DNA of 37,055 nt from Bacteroidia bacterium (GTDB taxonomy: Bacteria; Bacteroidota; Bacteroidia; SpSt-205): assembly GCA_025054525.1 (NCBI GenBank), contig JANWZJ010000013.1, positions 1 through 37,055 of the forward strand, in the 5' to 3' direction. Below are positions 1 to 7,972 of this stretch, in pieces; position 1 is the stretch's first letter, and the number at the start of each line of letters is the position of its first letter. Position numbers and translations under genes: made by a program. The notes beneath the pieces are model-generated. The model was not told the DNA's origin, did not search any database, and saw only the letters and a program-made list of their open reading frames with translations.

Positions 1-91
1 AATGCGGGAAGGCATCGCCCGGCCCGGCTCCGACCCTTGCTTCCTTTCGGACCTGGGGGGGTTGGGAGTAGGCGCGTCGCGCCCCCCGCAT
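1..91 (-). ncRNA. ffs: Signal recognition particle RNA (small bacterial 4.5S type)
   Basis: This is the RNA scaffold of the signal recognition particle, which binds Ffh and targets nascent membrane and secreted proteins. Read on the minus strand it contains the hallmark apical domain CAGGTCCGAAAGGAAGCA: a GNRA tetraloop (GAAA) closed by CC/GG, followed by the conserved GGAAGCA side of the Ffh-binding internal loop. The two ends pair: ATGCGGG (91-85) is complementary to CCCGCAT (8-2), so the gene appears complete at about 90 nt. It lacks an Alu domain. A TAnnTTTG promoter lies just upstream. The terminator would lie outside the window. The exact ends are uncertain by a few bases. Confidence 0.93.
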
Positions 92-94
92 CCG

Positions 95-102
95 CAAAGG
101 TA
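95..102 (-). promoter_or_regulatory. Bacteroidota -7 promoter element of the SRP RNA gene
   Basis: TACCTTTG on the minus strand matches the Bacteroidota primary-sigma -7 consensus TAnnTTTG. The terminal helix of the SRP RNA begins four bases after the last G, so this site calibrates how close transcription starts to the motif in this genome. Confidence 0.75.
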
Positions 103-110
103 AGCAGAAA

Positions 111-1031
111 ATGGCACACCGTCATTATCGCTTCTTTCCCAAAAGGCTGGAGTTTCGGCGCCTGCCCTCCTGGGCCCATCCCCAGCGTTGGACTGTTCCT
201 TTGCTTCTGCTGATTGGAGCCCTGGGCGGAGTTGCGCTTTTTGCTTACCTCATCTTAGAGGTGATGCCTTCCCCCTCTCTACATCAGCTCCATCAAAGGG
301 AGATAGATTTAGAGCGCCGACACTATGCGATTAGTTTGCTTCATGACAGCTTGAAACTCAAACTACAGCAGGCTGAGTCCCTGGAAAAAGCGATATATGC
401 CACTTTAGTCCCGCCCGCTGACTCAGCATACTCGGTGCCTTCCACTCCCCCCTTGCCTGAAATACCTCTCTCTGAAGAAACCCTCTCTTATTACCTCACG
501 CGCTTAGAGACACATCTGCGCTATCTCATACGCAATGAAGAACTGCTCCAAACTCCAGAACTGCGCTCTCTTTGTTTGCCAAGAAGAGCGCCTTGTGCCT
601 GTGAGGGGATCGCAGCAGGAATGGGTACCCTACTGCATCCTGTTCTCAGCACCCCTTATCCGCATCAGGGTGTAGATTTTCTTGCGAGCGAAGGCAGTCT
701 GGTGTGGGCTACCGCCGAAGGCATTGTTACTCAAATTGAAATCACTGGCAGGGGAGAACCTGCTAAGGTATATATCCAGCACATGCCGCATTTACTTACG
801 GCTTACTATCCTGTTCATCCTACCGTGCAAGTGGGGCAGTGGGTGGCACAGGGTACTTCTATCGGCAGGGTAGCACGCATCCCCTTAGCCAAAGTTTCCT
901 TCTTGCACTACGAAGTCTGGCTACGAGGAGAAGCCACAGACCCTCTATTATATCTGTGGGGCAGCTTCCCCATAGAGGAGCGGCAGCGAATCAAATCTTC
1001 CTTTCAGCGCCCCGTCCATGGAGTCCACTAA
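111..1031 (+). CDS. M23 (LytM-like) peptidase-domain membrane protein, probably catalytically dead
   Basis: This is a 306-residue envelope protein. A short basic cytoplasmic tail is followed by one membrane anchor (about residues 29-51), a helical, probably coiled-coil stretch (55-95), and a C-terminal M23 fold (about 168-285). M23 enzymes cut peptidoglycan cross-bridges. Zinc ligands H185 and D189 (HQGVD) and H266 are present. The catalytic His of the HxH motif is replaced by Phe (F264-L-H266), and the usual Y-x-H-L segment reads YYPV (232-235). By family knowledge this suggests a non-hydrolytic, EnvC/NlpD-like regulatory role. Three Cys cluster at 155-164. The gene starts 20 bases upstream of the SRP RNA start, divergently, and overlaps the MerR-like gene by 14 bases. 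Confidence 0.85.
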   Translation: MAHRHYRFFPKRLEFRRLPSWAHPQRWTVPLLLLIGALGGVALFAYLILEVMPSPSLHQLHQREIDLERRHYAISLLHDSLKLKLQQAESLEKAIYATLVPPADSAYSVPSTPPLPEIPLSEETLSYYLTRLETHLRYLIRNEELLQTPELRSLCLPRRAPCACEGIAAGMGTLLHPVLSTPYPHQGVDFLASEGSLVWATAEGIVTQIEITGRGEPAKVYIQHMPHLLTAYYPVHPTVQVGQWVAQGTSIGRVARIPLAKVSFLHYEVWLRGEATDPLLYLWGSFPIEERQRIKSSFQRPVHGVH

Positions 1032-1356
1032 GCGATACTATACCTTGGCGGAGGTGGCTGACCTGCTTCAGGTGCCCGTTCATCAAGCAAGAAGATGGAT
1101 AAAGCTATTTCTGTCTTTACCGCCCCACAAGACTAAGCGCATTCCCGCCGAAAAGATAGCTATCCTATATAGAATACGAGAAGGCGTATATCGTCATAGG
1201 CTACGGGGGGATGCGCTGCGCCGTTTCGTTGCAGAGCCCCCGAATACATCCCCACCTGCACCAGACTATACTTTACTCTTAGGCGAAATCTATCGCCGCT
1301 TATCAGGACTTCTTCAACTTCTTGATACTTCTAAGGAAGCCTCTAAGGCGCCGTGA
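1018..1356 (+). CDS. MerR-family-like DNA-binding protein
   Basis: This is a 112-residue protein with an N-terminal winged-helix region of MerR type (YYTLAEVADLLQVP, then RRWIK, about residues 7-75). MerR proteins normally dimerise through a C-terminal helix and reshape promoters. Here the tail (80-112) is short, Pro-rich and then helical, with no obvious effector-binding domain. The start overlaps the end of the M23-like gene by 14 bases, so the two are probably co-transcribed and translationally coupled. As far as I recall, M23 and MerR genes are often neighbours in Bacteroidota. The 3' end overlaps the convergent HU/SPOR gene by 14 bases. The target genes are unknown. Confidence 0.75.
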   Translation: MESTKRYYTLAEVADLLQVPVHQARRWIKLFLSLPPHKTKRIPAEKIAILYRIREGVYRHRLRGDALRRFVAEPPNTSPPAPDYTLLLGEIYRRLSGLLQLLDTSKEASKAP

Positions 1357-2524
1357 AGAGCCAGGCGTCCGGCACCTGGCTCTTCATTTCGGAGAGACGC
1401 TTCTGCGCTTCTTTCTTGTCATTCGTGCCAGCTACACCCAGCCTGACCCACCCAGCTTGTTTGCCTGGTAAGTACTCTATCCCGTACCGACTAAACTCAG
1501 CCGCTTTTTTCTCAGCCTCCTCCCGAGAAGGGTAAGCCCCTACAATAACATAATACCGATACTTAGGTTTGTTAGGAGTAGGCGCTTTAGGCTCAGAAGC
1601 TGTCCGCTCAGGCTTTTTAGCAACTACTCTGGGACGCTCTCGGCTTTCTTCAGCTGGCGTTTCTATGATAGAAGGGGACCCTTTCTCAGACTTTTTCGGA
1701 AGCACCTCGTTAGCAGGCTCTTTCTCGGGAGGAGTGGCTTCTTTTTTCGGAGTGGAGGAAGCAGATGGCTTAGGAGTTTCTTCTTGAGGAGAAGCAGGGG
1801 AAGGCTTTGTAGCCGAAGTAGGCTTGGACGGGGTGAGGACGATCTCTACGGGAGCGGGCGGCTTACGGCGCCGCATGAGCCAAAAAGTAATCCCCGCCAG
1901 TACCCCCACGATAAGGGTCAGAATCACTATTAGCCGAACTGCTTTTCTCTCTTTGCGAGGAAGAGCCTCGGAGGGTTGGGATTCAGGCTCGGGGGAATCT
2001 GCCGAGTCCACGATACGGGCTCGCGGTTTATCAGGGGCTAGAGGAGCTGAAGTTTGAGTAGGTTTGGGCGGCGCAGCGACTGCCATCTGTGCCGCTCCAG
2101 CCCGCAAACTAACCTCTTGAAGCCCCGCTATCCAAGGTACTGGGGCATCTGCAGCGAGTTCTACCTTATATACACTGCCCACTCGTTTGAGCTTGCCAAT
2201 CCGCCAAACATCCATCTCAGAAGTAGCCTTGAGATAGGTAGAAGTTAATCGGCCGATTTCTCTGAGTAGTGCTTCGGCTTCGCTCTCCTCTATGCTGAAA
2301 TAGTCGCGCAGAAAAGCGATCGTCTCATGCTGGAAACGATGTCCAGGCTCATACTTGATCGCACAACGAGGAGGCGCTATAGTGCCCGCTTTAGGGTCTA
2401 AGGCTACTTTTTCCACATTCCAGATGAAACTACCCACTCCCGGCAGAGAAAAACGAGGCATTTCTGCCATCAGAAGAGCTACATATTGCTGGAAGTCTAT
2501 GGAGCCGGCCATAGAGTTATCCAA
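1343..2524 (-). CDS. HU-CCDC81-like / SPOR-domain membrane protein
   Basis: This is a 393-residue Bacteroidota-type protein. Residues 8-140 form the HU-CCDC81-like N-terminal region (LPGVGSFIW near 27-35, then a second repeat with RIGKLKRVG near 108-116). A low-complexity linker follows, then a single membrane helix (about 197-216) and a long linker rich in Pro, Lys, Glu and Ser. The C-terminal SPOR domain (about 319-393, with YYVIVGAYPSREEA) is of the type that binds denuded glycan strands at division sites. The layout suggests a protein linking the cytoplasm to septal peptidoglycan. The start overlaps the stop of the barrel gene by 8 bases. An alternative start at M5 is possible. Confidence 0.88.
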   Translation of the reverse strand: MDNSMAGSIDFQQYVALLMAEMPRFSLPGVGSFIWNVEKVALDPKAGTIAPPRCAIKYEPGHRFQHETIAFLRDYFSIEESEAEALLREIGRLTSTYLKATSEMDVWRIGKLKRVGSVYKVELAADAPVPWIAGLQEVSLRAGAAQMAVAAPPKPTQTSAPLAPDKPRARIVDSADSPEPESQPSEALPRKERKAVRLIVILTLIVGVLAGITFWLMRRRKPPAPVEIVLTPSKPTSATKPSPASPQEETPKPSASSTPKKEATPPEKEPANEVLPKKSEKGSPSIIETPAEESRERPRVVAKKPERTASEPKAPTPNKPKYRYYVIVGAYPSREEAEKKAAEFSRYGIEYLPGKQAGWVRLGVAGTNDKKEAQKRLSEMKSQVPDAWLFTAP

Positions 2525-4070
2525 CTTTGAGCCATATGCCTATGCGCCCATCCAGCGGACGCTCTCGGTAGCCGTACCACCTGTAGAACCGCTGATTGAG
2601 GAGATTGTTCATCTCTGCAAAGAAACTCAAAAAAGGCCATACTTGCACGTGAATTTCCCCTGAGATATCCACAAAGGCGGGGACACGCTGAGTATTAGAA
2701 AGCCACCGAGCCCCCATGCCGTGCACTCGTGCTACTACTCGCAAGCGGCTCTCATGCCGATAAGTTATCCGTAGTGTTCCTTCCCAGGCAGGCATGCTAT
2801 AGTATTTCCATCCCGTCGGCAGAAACCACCTGCGATACGCCAGTCGTAGCTCCCCCTCTAATCCAGAAGGCGTAGGAGAAAGCCAGACACCCTCCGCTAT
2901 TACCCCTACACTATGTAGAGTAGGAATGCCCTCCACCCGAAAAAACGCACTTTCTGGCTGAAAAAGCAGCGCTTGTTGGAGGAATCGGTATTCTCCGGCG
3001 ACCTTGTAGTCTTGCTGCGAGAGGGCACCTTGAAAGCCTAAATGAGCCCGAATCCATTCTCGGGTCATAGGCAGGATGCCTCCCTGCCGTAGGTAGGGGT
3101 TAAGCTCGGAAGCCCCGAAATAAGTGATAGGCTGAACATATCCCTGCACTTGGGCATAGGGACGGGCCGCAGCCGGAAAGCCCTTATAGAGACAATACAA
3201 GTGAGGTGCCGCCCAAAAACGCATAAGGCTATCTTTTCCTATGCCCAGATAAGCGCCTACTTGCACTTGCCAGCGTGTAGAGTCTTGTTCTATCCAACTA
3301 CCTCCCTGCAAGAGAAACCGCTGTCCTTCCACAAATCCACCTCCAGTCCAATATATCCTCCCTATTGGAGAGACATAGGGTTTAGACTCCCAGTGTGCTT
3401 GTAAGAGCCATTCAGGTGCTCCGCGCCTCCAATCTAATCGCCGAGTGGTAAGGTTTCCTCTACCTGCTCGGACATGTAATAACCTTAGGGAAAGCTCCTG
3501 TCGCCAGAAATGCCCACGCAGAGAGTCTGGTATCTGTTTTTCATTCGTAGCTGTCCATCCTTCGGCGTAGGGGGCATAGTAGAAATACTTCTCATAACCG
3601 CCTCGGTAGCGAGCTTCCCAGGCCCCCCATTCGCGGTGCAGCCCCCACCATCCCTCCAAGTGCGTATGCCCCCAGCGTGCCAGCTTTACATGTCCTTGTG
3701 GAGTGGAGAAGTGCGTAAGCGCTACCCCTCTGTCCGTGCGAGTATCCCGAGTACGATTCCACACCGCGTATAAACGCTGCGTCCAGTACCGCCCTAGGCT
3801 ATAGCTCAAATGAATGGGGGCTAAACGCTTCCACGCAGGACGGCTGGGCTGAAGTACCATCGGCAGCAGTGTCGGATAGTCAGGCATGCTTCCTACTGCT
3901 AAATCTTCAATCTTCCAGCGAGGCCTCTCTAAGATAGGGAGCGTAGGAAAGGGACGCTGCTCTAACTCCAGCTCTTCTAAACGCTCATTCTCTATCAGAA
4001 GTGAGTCACGCAGAGTCTCCCAGCCTTGTGCGCCTAATATCCATGGGAAAAGTGCTAAGTAGCGCCACAC
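2517..4070 (-). CDS. Outer-membrane beta-barrel protein (TonB-receptor-like barrel, no plug)
   Basis: This is a 517-residue exported protein. The signal peptide MWRYLALFPWILGAQ is cleaved before Gln16. A short periplasmic part follows, then alternating amphipathic strands rich in Trp, Tyr and Arg. The C-terminal segment (FFAEMNNLLNQRFYRWYGY, then a final strand ending in KVG) resembles the last strands of TonB-dependent receptors. No plug domain or TonB box is evident, so a porin or transporter of unknown substrate is more likely than a classical siderophore receptor. The start is GTG, chosen because the signal peptide begins there and TAGCTTTG lies seven bases upstream. The downstream gene overlaps by 8 bases. 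Confidence 0.72.
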   Translation of the reverse strand: MWRYLALFPWILGAQGWETLRDSLLIENERLEELELEQRPFPTLPILERPRWKIEDLAVGSMPDYPTLLPMVLQPSRPAWKRLAPIHLSYSLGRYWTQRLYAVWNRTRDTRTDRGVALTHFSTPQGHVKLARWGHTHLEGWWGLHREWGAWEARYRGGYEKYFYYAPYAEGWTATNEKQIPDSLRGHFWRQELSLRLLHVRAGRGNLTTRRLDWRRGAPEWLLQAHWESKPYVSPIGRIYWTGGGFVEGQRFLLQGGSWIEQDSTRWQVQVGAYLGIGKDSLMRFWAAPHLYCLYKGFPAAARPYAQVQGYVQPITYFGASELNPYLRQGGILPMTREWIRAHLGFQGALSQQDYKVAGEYRFLQQALLFQPESAFFRVEGIPTLHSVGVIAEGVWLSPTPSGLEGELRLAYRRWFLPTGWKYYSMPAWEGTLRITYRHESRLRVVARVHGMGARWLSNTQRVPAFVDISGEIHVQVWPFLSFFAEMNNLLNQRFYRWYGYRERPLDGRIGIWLKVG

Positions 4071-4077
4071 ACTGAGG

Positions 4078-4085
4078 CAAAGCTA
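4078..4085 (-). promoter_or_regulatory. -7 promoter element before the barrel gene
   Basis: TAGCTTTG on the minus strand ends seven bases before the GTG start of the barrel gene and overlaps the stop region of the glycosylase gene. It implies a very short or absent 5' leader. Confidence 0.5.
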
Positions 4086-4748
4086 CCTATTCCCCCCACA
4101 TAACTGCTTCGCCAGCCGAAATACCGCTTCCCAAGCAGCCCATGTGAGCCGACGCGTATAGGTATTCTGCTGGCTGGGATGATACGAGCACACTATCCAC
4201 CAGTCCTCATGTTTCCAATACTTACCATGGGCAAAGGACAGTTGCTGTTGTATTCCTAAGAGGCGCAGCGTCTGGCAATAAGCAATATGCCCCAGGGGCA
4301 TCAAAGCCTTCACTGTGGGACGGAGCCGCTCCCATTCTTGCTGCAAGAAGGGGAAACAGGTTTTCAGTTCGCTGGCGGTAGGGCGATTCTGAGGAGGGGC
4401 ACAACGAACCGCAGCAGAAATATACACGCCTTTGAGTTCCAAACCATCCTCTCGGTGAAGGCTCTGGGGCCGAGTACTCCACCCCATTTCATACAAAATG
4501 CGATAGAGCCATTCGCCTGACATATCCCCCGTGAACATGCGTCCAGTTCGGTTGGCACCATGGGCTGCAGGTGCAAGCCCGATTATCCATAGACGAGCTT
4601 TGGGATCGCCCCATCCAGGTACGCCTCTTGACCAGTAGGTTTGTCCTCGGTAGCGAAGGGGCGGGTACTGGGCTACCTTTTCTCGGTGTATCACTAACCG
4701 CTCACATGCCTTGCACGAAATAATCGCCTCAGTCAGCTCTGGAGTCAT
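4083..4748 (-). CDS. Uracil-DNA glycosylase, family 5 (UDGb type)
   Basis: This 221-residue base-excision repair enzyme removes uracil, and in this family also some other deaminated bases, from DNA. The active-site motif GLAPAAHGANRTGR followed by FTGD is characteristic of family 5, which lacks the acidic residue that activates water in family 1. The second motif is HPSQQN. Cys at positions 12 and 15 (SCKACERL) plus two later Cys (in VRCAPPQ and KTCFPF) fit the 4Fe-4S cluster of families 4 and 5. Length is normal. The start ATG overlaps the stop of the upstream membrane-protein gene (ATGA), which indicates translational coupling. Confidence 0.92.
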   Translation of the reverse strand: MTPELTEAIISCKACERLVIHREKVAQYPPLRYRGQTYWSRGVPGWGDPKARLWIIGLAPAAHGANRTGRMFTGDMSGEWLYRILYEMGWSTRPQSLHREDGLELKGVYISAAVRCAPPQNRPTASELKTCFPFLQQEWERLRPTVKALMPLGHIAYCQTLRLLGIQQQLSFAHGKYWKHEDWWIVCSYHPSQQNTYTRRLTWAAWEAVFRLAKQLCGGNR

Positions 4749-5389
4749 GCAGACCCCTCTCCTACCAGCTTCTTATAAAGCCCCGCCGATGCTATAAGAG
4801 TAGTTGGTGCCGTCACCAATAATCCAACCCCGCACGGTAACGCACCTACAAGGTTAATCACCCATGCTACGAGTACAAAGATTATTAGATTGCCTGAGTT
4901 ATTCAAGCTTAGACTGAACGAAATCTTGATTGCATCCGCTAACTCCGCATTTTTCTCCAGGATTAGAAATGAATAGCTAAATAGAAAGAAGTATGCCAAT
5001 AGTCCTATCACCATGCCAGATAGATACGGAGAATAGAACGAAAAGCTGAACCAGAGCCCATGTGTGTAAGCCGCTGAGACAAAAGAGCTGTATGCCTTCA
5101 TAATGACCAACTGGAGAAGGGCTAGCCCTATGAATACAATCCCTACCTTCAGATAGGTGGAGCCAGGGAGGGAAAAAGGCTCCTGTACAGAAAGCTGGGT
5201 TTTACCCGACCATACGAGCAGCCCATAATGGAATAAGGCAGCAGCTACCAGTGGCGCAACAAACTGACCCACCACAGGGATGATATATAAAACCGCATAC
5301 GCTAATGTGACCAGTATGCCAGCCAGCCAGTTCTCTTTGTACTTCCTAAAACTCTCCTGATACAGAGAGGCTACATTGAGCTCGCCCAT
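4745..5389 (-). CDS. Multi-pass membrane protein, paralogue of the next gene upstream
   Basis: This is a 214-residue integral membrane protein with about five or six hydrophobic segments. It shares its plan with the neighbouring 211-residue protein: a first segment ending in FVAPLVAAALFHYG, then LSVQEPFSLPGSTYLKVGIV, an F-L-F-S-Y-S-F-L-I motif before a charged turn (EKNAELADAIKISFSLSL), and a final NLVGALPCGVGLLVTAP segment. The pair looks like a tandem duplication. I cannot assign a named family with certainty; the fold recalls DUF4013 or glycerophosphodiesterase-type membrane domains. It has its own TATATTTG promoter five bases upstream of the ATG. The function is unknown. Confidence 0.72.
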   Translation of the reverse strand: MGELNVASLYQESFRKYKENWLAGILVTLAYAVLYIIPVVGQFVAPLVAAALFHYGLLVWSGKTQLSVQEPFSLPGSTYLKVGIVFIGLALLQLVIMKAYSSFVSAAYTHGLWFSFSFYSPYLSGMVIGLLAYFFLFSYSFLILEKNAELADAIKISFSLSLNNSGNLIIFVLVAWVINLVGALPCGVGLLVTAPTTLIASAGLYKKLVGEGSA

Positions 5390-5394
5390 ATCAT

Positions 5395-5402
5395 CAAATA
5401 TA
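5395..5402 (-). promoter_or_regulatory. -7 promoter element before the second membrane-protein gene
   Basis: TATATTTG on the minus strand ends five bases before the ATG at 5389, in the 18-base gap between the two paralogues. A transcript started here would be leaderless or nearly so. Confidence 0.6.
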
Positions 5403-5407
5403 GGGAG

Positions 5408-6043
5408 TCAGGCTCTCATCTTAGCAGCGTAAAAAGTCTTTACATAGACTCCAGCCGAAACTATGAAGGTAAGGGGAGTCGTAATGAGGGTCCCTACTCC
5501 ACAGAGTAGCAGTCCGGTCGTATTTAGGATCATCGCAAGTAGGGTCAAAGCAAGCGCATGCCAAGGATAGGTTAGACTAAGCTTTATGGAGCGAGTTATT
5601 GCAGGTACTATTTCCTTATCCTGATCTATAATCAGAAATGGATAACTATATAGAAAGAAGTATGACCCAGCCGCTATTAGAGCGACTGCCCCCAAAGGCA
5701 TGACGTAGCCAGGAAAAGCAAAAGGTTTTAGATGGGGAAACCCATGTATTTTTGAGTTGATATAGAGGAGGAGGATAGCGGAGGCAATCGCAAAAATGCC
5801 AGCCCATACCACGCCCACACGCATATAATGAGAAAGGGGCATAGAGAAGAGCTCCCCTAATCGCGGCTGACGACTCTCCAGCCAGACAATCTTGCCATAC
5901 CGAGCCAGAGAAGCAACAAAGGGGGAAGCCCAAAAGATACCTACTGTAGGCACTAATGTGATTATGATAATAGTGAGCATAAGGATAGCGCCCACAGCCC
6001 ACGCATGCCGGAACTTACCTATAGCCTGCCCAAGAAAACCCAT
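5408..6043 (-). CDS. Multi-pass membrane protein, paralogue of the next gene downstream
   Basis: This is a 211-residue integral membrane protein with about five or six hydrophobic segments. Its motifs parallel the downstream protein: FVASLARYGKIVW, LGELFSMPLSHYMRVGVVW, FFLYSYPFLIIDQDKEIVPA and LLLCGVGTLITTPLTF. The frame is open further upstream to an ATG at 6076. I place the start at 6043 because TACCTTTG lies four bases before that ATG, the same spacing as at many genes here; an upstream start would put the promoter inside the coding region. The function is unknown. A divergent duplicate pair is the firmest statement. Confidence 0.7.
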   Translation of the reverse strand: MGFLGQAIGKFRHAWAVGAILMLTIIIITLVPTVGIFWASPFVASLARYGKIVWLESRQPRLGELFSMPLSHYMRVGVVWAGIFAIASAILLLYINSKIHGFPHLKPFAFPGYVMPLGAVALIAAGSYFFLYSYPFLIIDQDKEIVPAITRSIKLSLTYPWHALALTLLAMILNTTGLLLCGVGTLITTPLTFIVSAGVYVKTFYAAKMRA

Positions 6044-6047
6044 AATG

Positions 6048-6055
6048 CAAAGGTA
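6048..6055 (-). promoter_or_regulatory. -7 promoter element that sets the start of the first membrane-protein gene
   Basis: TACCTTTG on the minus strand is followed by CATT and the ATG at 6043. It argues for that start rather than the upstream ATGs at 6076 and 6064. Confidence 0.6.
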
Positions 6056-6077
6056 GAAGACCATAACCTCCTCCATT

Positions 6078-7244
6078 TCACTCCACGCGCAATACTAAAC
6101 CCTTGAGGTATTCGCCCTGAGGATGAAAGAGATTGATGGGATGGTCAGGGGGCGCATGTAGGATATGGAGGATTTGGACGGAGCGCCCAGCCTCAGAGGC
6201 AGATTGGAGGACGACTTCTCGGAAGAGTTCGGGCGTTACATGCCCTGAGCAAGAGAAAGTAAAAAGAAGACCACCCTGGGGTAAAAGCCGAAGGGCGCGC
6301 CGATTAATTTCTCGGTAGCCTCGCAAGGCTTGTGGTAAAGCCGACTGGTGATGCGTAAAAGCAGGTGGGTCCAGCACGATAATCTCCCAGTAATTGGGTT
6401 CCAGCTCCTGTAGTGCCGCAAACGCATCTTGCACACGAAGGGTATGGGGTACCTCTTGCAGTCCATTAAGCCAGAGATCAGGCTCTATGAAGGAAGCAGG
6501 TTCTTCCATGATTTCCACAGAGAGGAGCTGGGAAGCGCCCCCGGCTGCCGCATATACCGTAAAGCCACCTGTATAGGCGAAAAAGTTAGCTACTCGTTTG
6601 CCTCGGGCATAGGTGCGCAGAAGCTGGCGATTATGCCGCTGGTCTAAAAAGAAGCCTGTCTTTTGCCCCGTAAGAATAGAGACTTTGAAGCGCAAACCAT
6701 GCTCCTCTAAAGTTACCTCAGGAATGGGCTCCCCCCACACCCACTCCGACTGGGATAAGGTTTCGCGTCGATGATAGATGCTTTGAATGGGCAGGTTTTG
6801 GGTAAGAAAACGCACTAAAGTAGGGCGCAGCTTTTCCGCACCAGGGGTGCGCAGTTGGAGCACCGCTACCTTGTCATACACATCTATGATAATCCCTGGT
6901 AGGTGGTCGCCTTCGCTATTGCAGAGACGATAACTGTTAGTGATTGCCATGTCTGGGAGCTGCTGACGAAGGCGCCAAGCATTGTGCAGGCGCTCCTGCC
7001 AGAAGGATTCATTTGGTTGTATTTTTTCTCGGCTCCAAGCAAATACTCTGCACCGAATAGGACTCTCTGGGTCCCACCAACCATATCCCACAGGATTACC
7101 ATGTTCATCGCATATGCATACTACTTCACCTGCTTCGGCTAAGGAGTCAGGGCTGAAAGCCCCAGAGAGAAGCCACGGATGCCGCTGCTGAAAGAGCTTC
7201 TCGGCTTTGCCAGGACGCAGACGCACCCGCAGCACGCGCCCCAT
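6078..7244 (-). CDS. rlmI: RlmI-like 23S rRNA cytosine-C5 methyltransferase (class I SAM-dependent)
   Basis: This is a 388-residue enzyme with the RlmI/RlmK-type layout. An N-terminal PUA domain (about 1-75; RHPWLLSGAF) is followed by an EEHGLRF-type central domain and a Rossmann methyltransferase domain. Visible motifs are GQKTGFFLDQR (193-203), the SAM-binding segment VANFFAYTGGF (218-228), the acidic end of strand 2 in LSVEIM, and the DPPAF motif (292-296) followed later by TFSCSGH, whose Cys fits the m5C-type nucleophile. The E. coli enzyme modifies C1962 of 23S rRNA; the exact target here is inferred. The start ATG shares one base with the comB stop, so it is in the gcvT-comB operon. Confidence 0.88.
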   Translation of the reverse strand: MGRVLRVRLRPGKAEKLFQQRHPWLLSGAFSPDSLAEAGEVVCICDEHGNPVGYGWWDPESPIRCRVFAWSREKIQPNESFWQERLHNAWRLRQQLPDMAITNSYRLCNSEGDHLPGIIIDVYDKVAVLQLRTPGAEKLRPTLVRFLTQNLPIQSIYHRRETLSQSEWVWGEPIPEVTLEEHGLRFKVSILTGQKTGFFLDQRHNRQLLRTYARGKRVANFFAYTGGFTVYAAAGGASQLLSVEIMEEPASFIEPDLWLNGLQEVPHTLRVQDAFAALQELEPNYWEIIVLDPPAFTHHQSALPQALRGYREINRRALRLLPQGGLLFTFSCSGHVTPELFREVVLQSASEAGRSVQILHILHAPPDHPINLFHPQGEYLKGLVLRVE

Positions 7245-7972
7245 TATACCTGCACCGAAAGCAAATCTACCAGCGTCCCATCCCTATAAAACGGAAGCAC
7301 CGGGTGCAAATCGCGCCGCAAACAGTACTTCACATCTTGCTGCATGCCCAGTTCCACCAGCCTATCAAAGTGGGCAGAGTGTTCCAAGTAGTACTTTTTG
7401 CGGTGTTCTGCCAGCTGATAAAGGCTCATCGCAATAAGGGTCGCATCATCATTGACCCGGAAATCGCCCTCCAACTCCGTAGCTACTGCCCCTGCGAAGA
7501 GGGTATCTTCCATATTCACCTGGTCCTTCCAACCTGCACATACCAGCAGAATAGGTTCGTCCTGCTGCCGCAGCCAGTGTAAGAGGGCTGACATATTGAC
7601 GAAAGCGCCAGTAACTACCTTCTTAGCGCCACGCACTGCCCATAAGGCTTTTGTGCCATTCGTGGTCGTAATAGCCAGCTTTTTCCCCTGTAAGTCGGCT
7701 TCTAAGAAGTCATAGGGGGAGTTGCCAAAATCAAAGCCAGGTACTTTTTGGGCGCCCCGTTCGGCAGCCGTGAGATATCCTTGCTTCCTTAGGGCCCGGC
7801 AAGCGCGCAGCGAAGGGACAGGACGCACCTCCGACGCACCCCGATGCAAAGCCACCGCAAACGAAGTCGTCGCCCGCAAAATATCTATGACTACCACCAC
7901 ATAGTCCTCTACTTTGAACTGCGGAATAAGCACCGTGGATAGACAAACCCGAATCAACGGGCGTAGCTTCAT
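7244..7972 (-). CDS. comB: 2-phosphosulfolactate phosphatase
   Basis: This is a 242-residue ComB-family protein. The family is Mg-dependent and hydrolyses 2-phosphosulfolactate to sulfolactate, a step of coenzyme M synthesis in methanogens; bacterial members are common but their physiological role is less clear. Family motifs are present: VIDILRATTSF near residue 30, AAERGAQKVPGFDFGNSP around 70-85, ITTTNGTKAL, and CAGWKDQVNMEDTLFAGA. The ATG overlaps the gcvT stop by four bases (ATGA), which suggests translational coupling. No other coenzyme M or sulfolactate gene is visible in the window, so the substrate is inferred from the family. Confidence 0.9.
   Translation of the reverse strand: MKLRPLIRVCLSTVLIPQFKVEDYVVVVIDILRATTSFAVALHRGASEVRPVPSLRACRALRKQGYLTAAERGAQKVPGFDFGNSPYDFLEADLQGKKLAITTTNGTKALWAVRGAKKVVTGAFVNMSALLHWLRQQDEPILLVCAGWKDQVNMEDTLFAGAVATELEGDFRVNDDATLIAMSLYQLAEHRKKYYLEHSAHFDRLVELGMQQDVKYCLRRDLHPVLPFYRDGTLVDLLSVQV

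Noticed and set aside
1-91. Open frame on the minus strand starting MRGARRAYSQPP, right after a promoter motif
   Set aside because: The same bases form the SRP RNA with its conserved GNRA tetraloop, GGAAGCA side and paired ends; the open frame is incidental.
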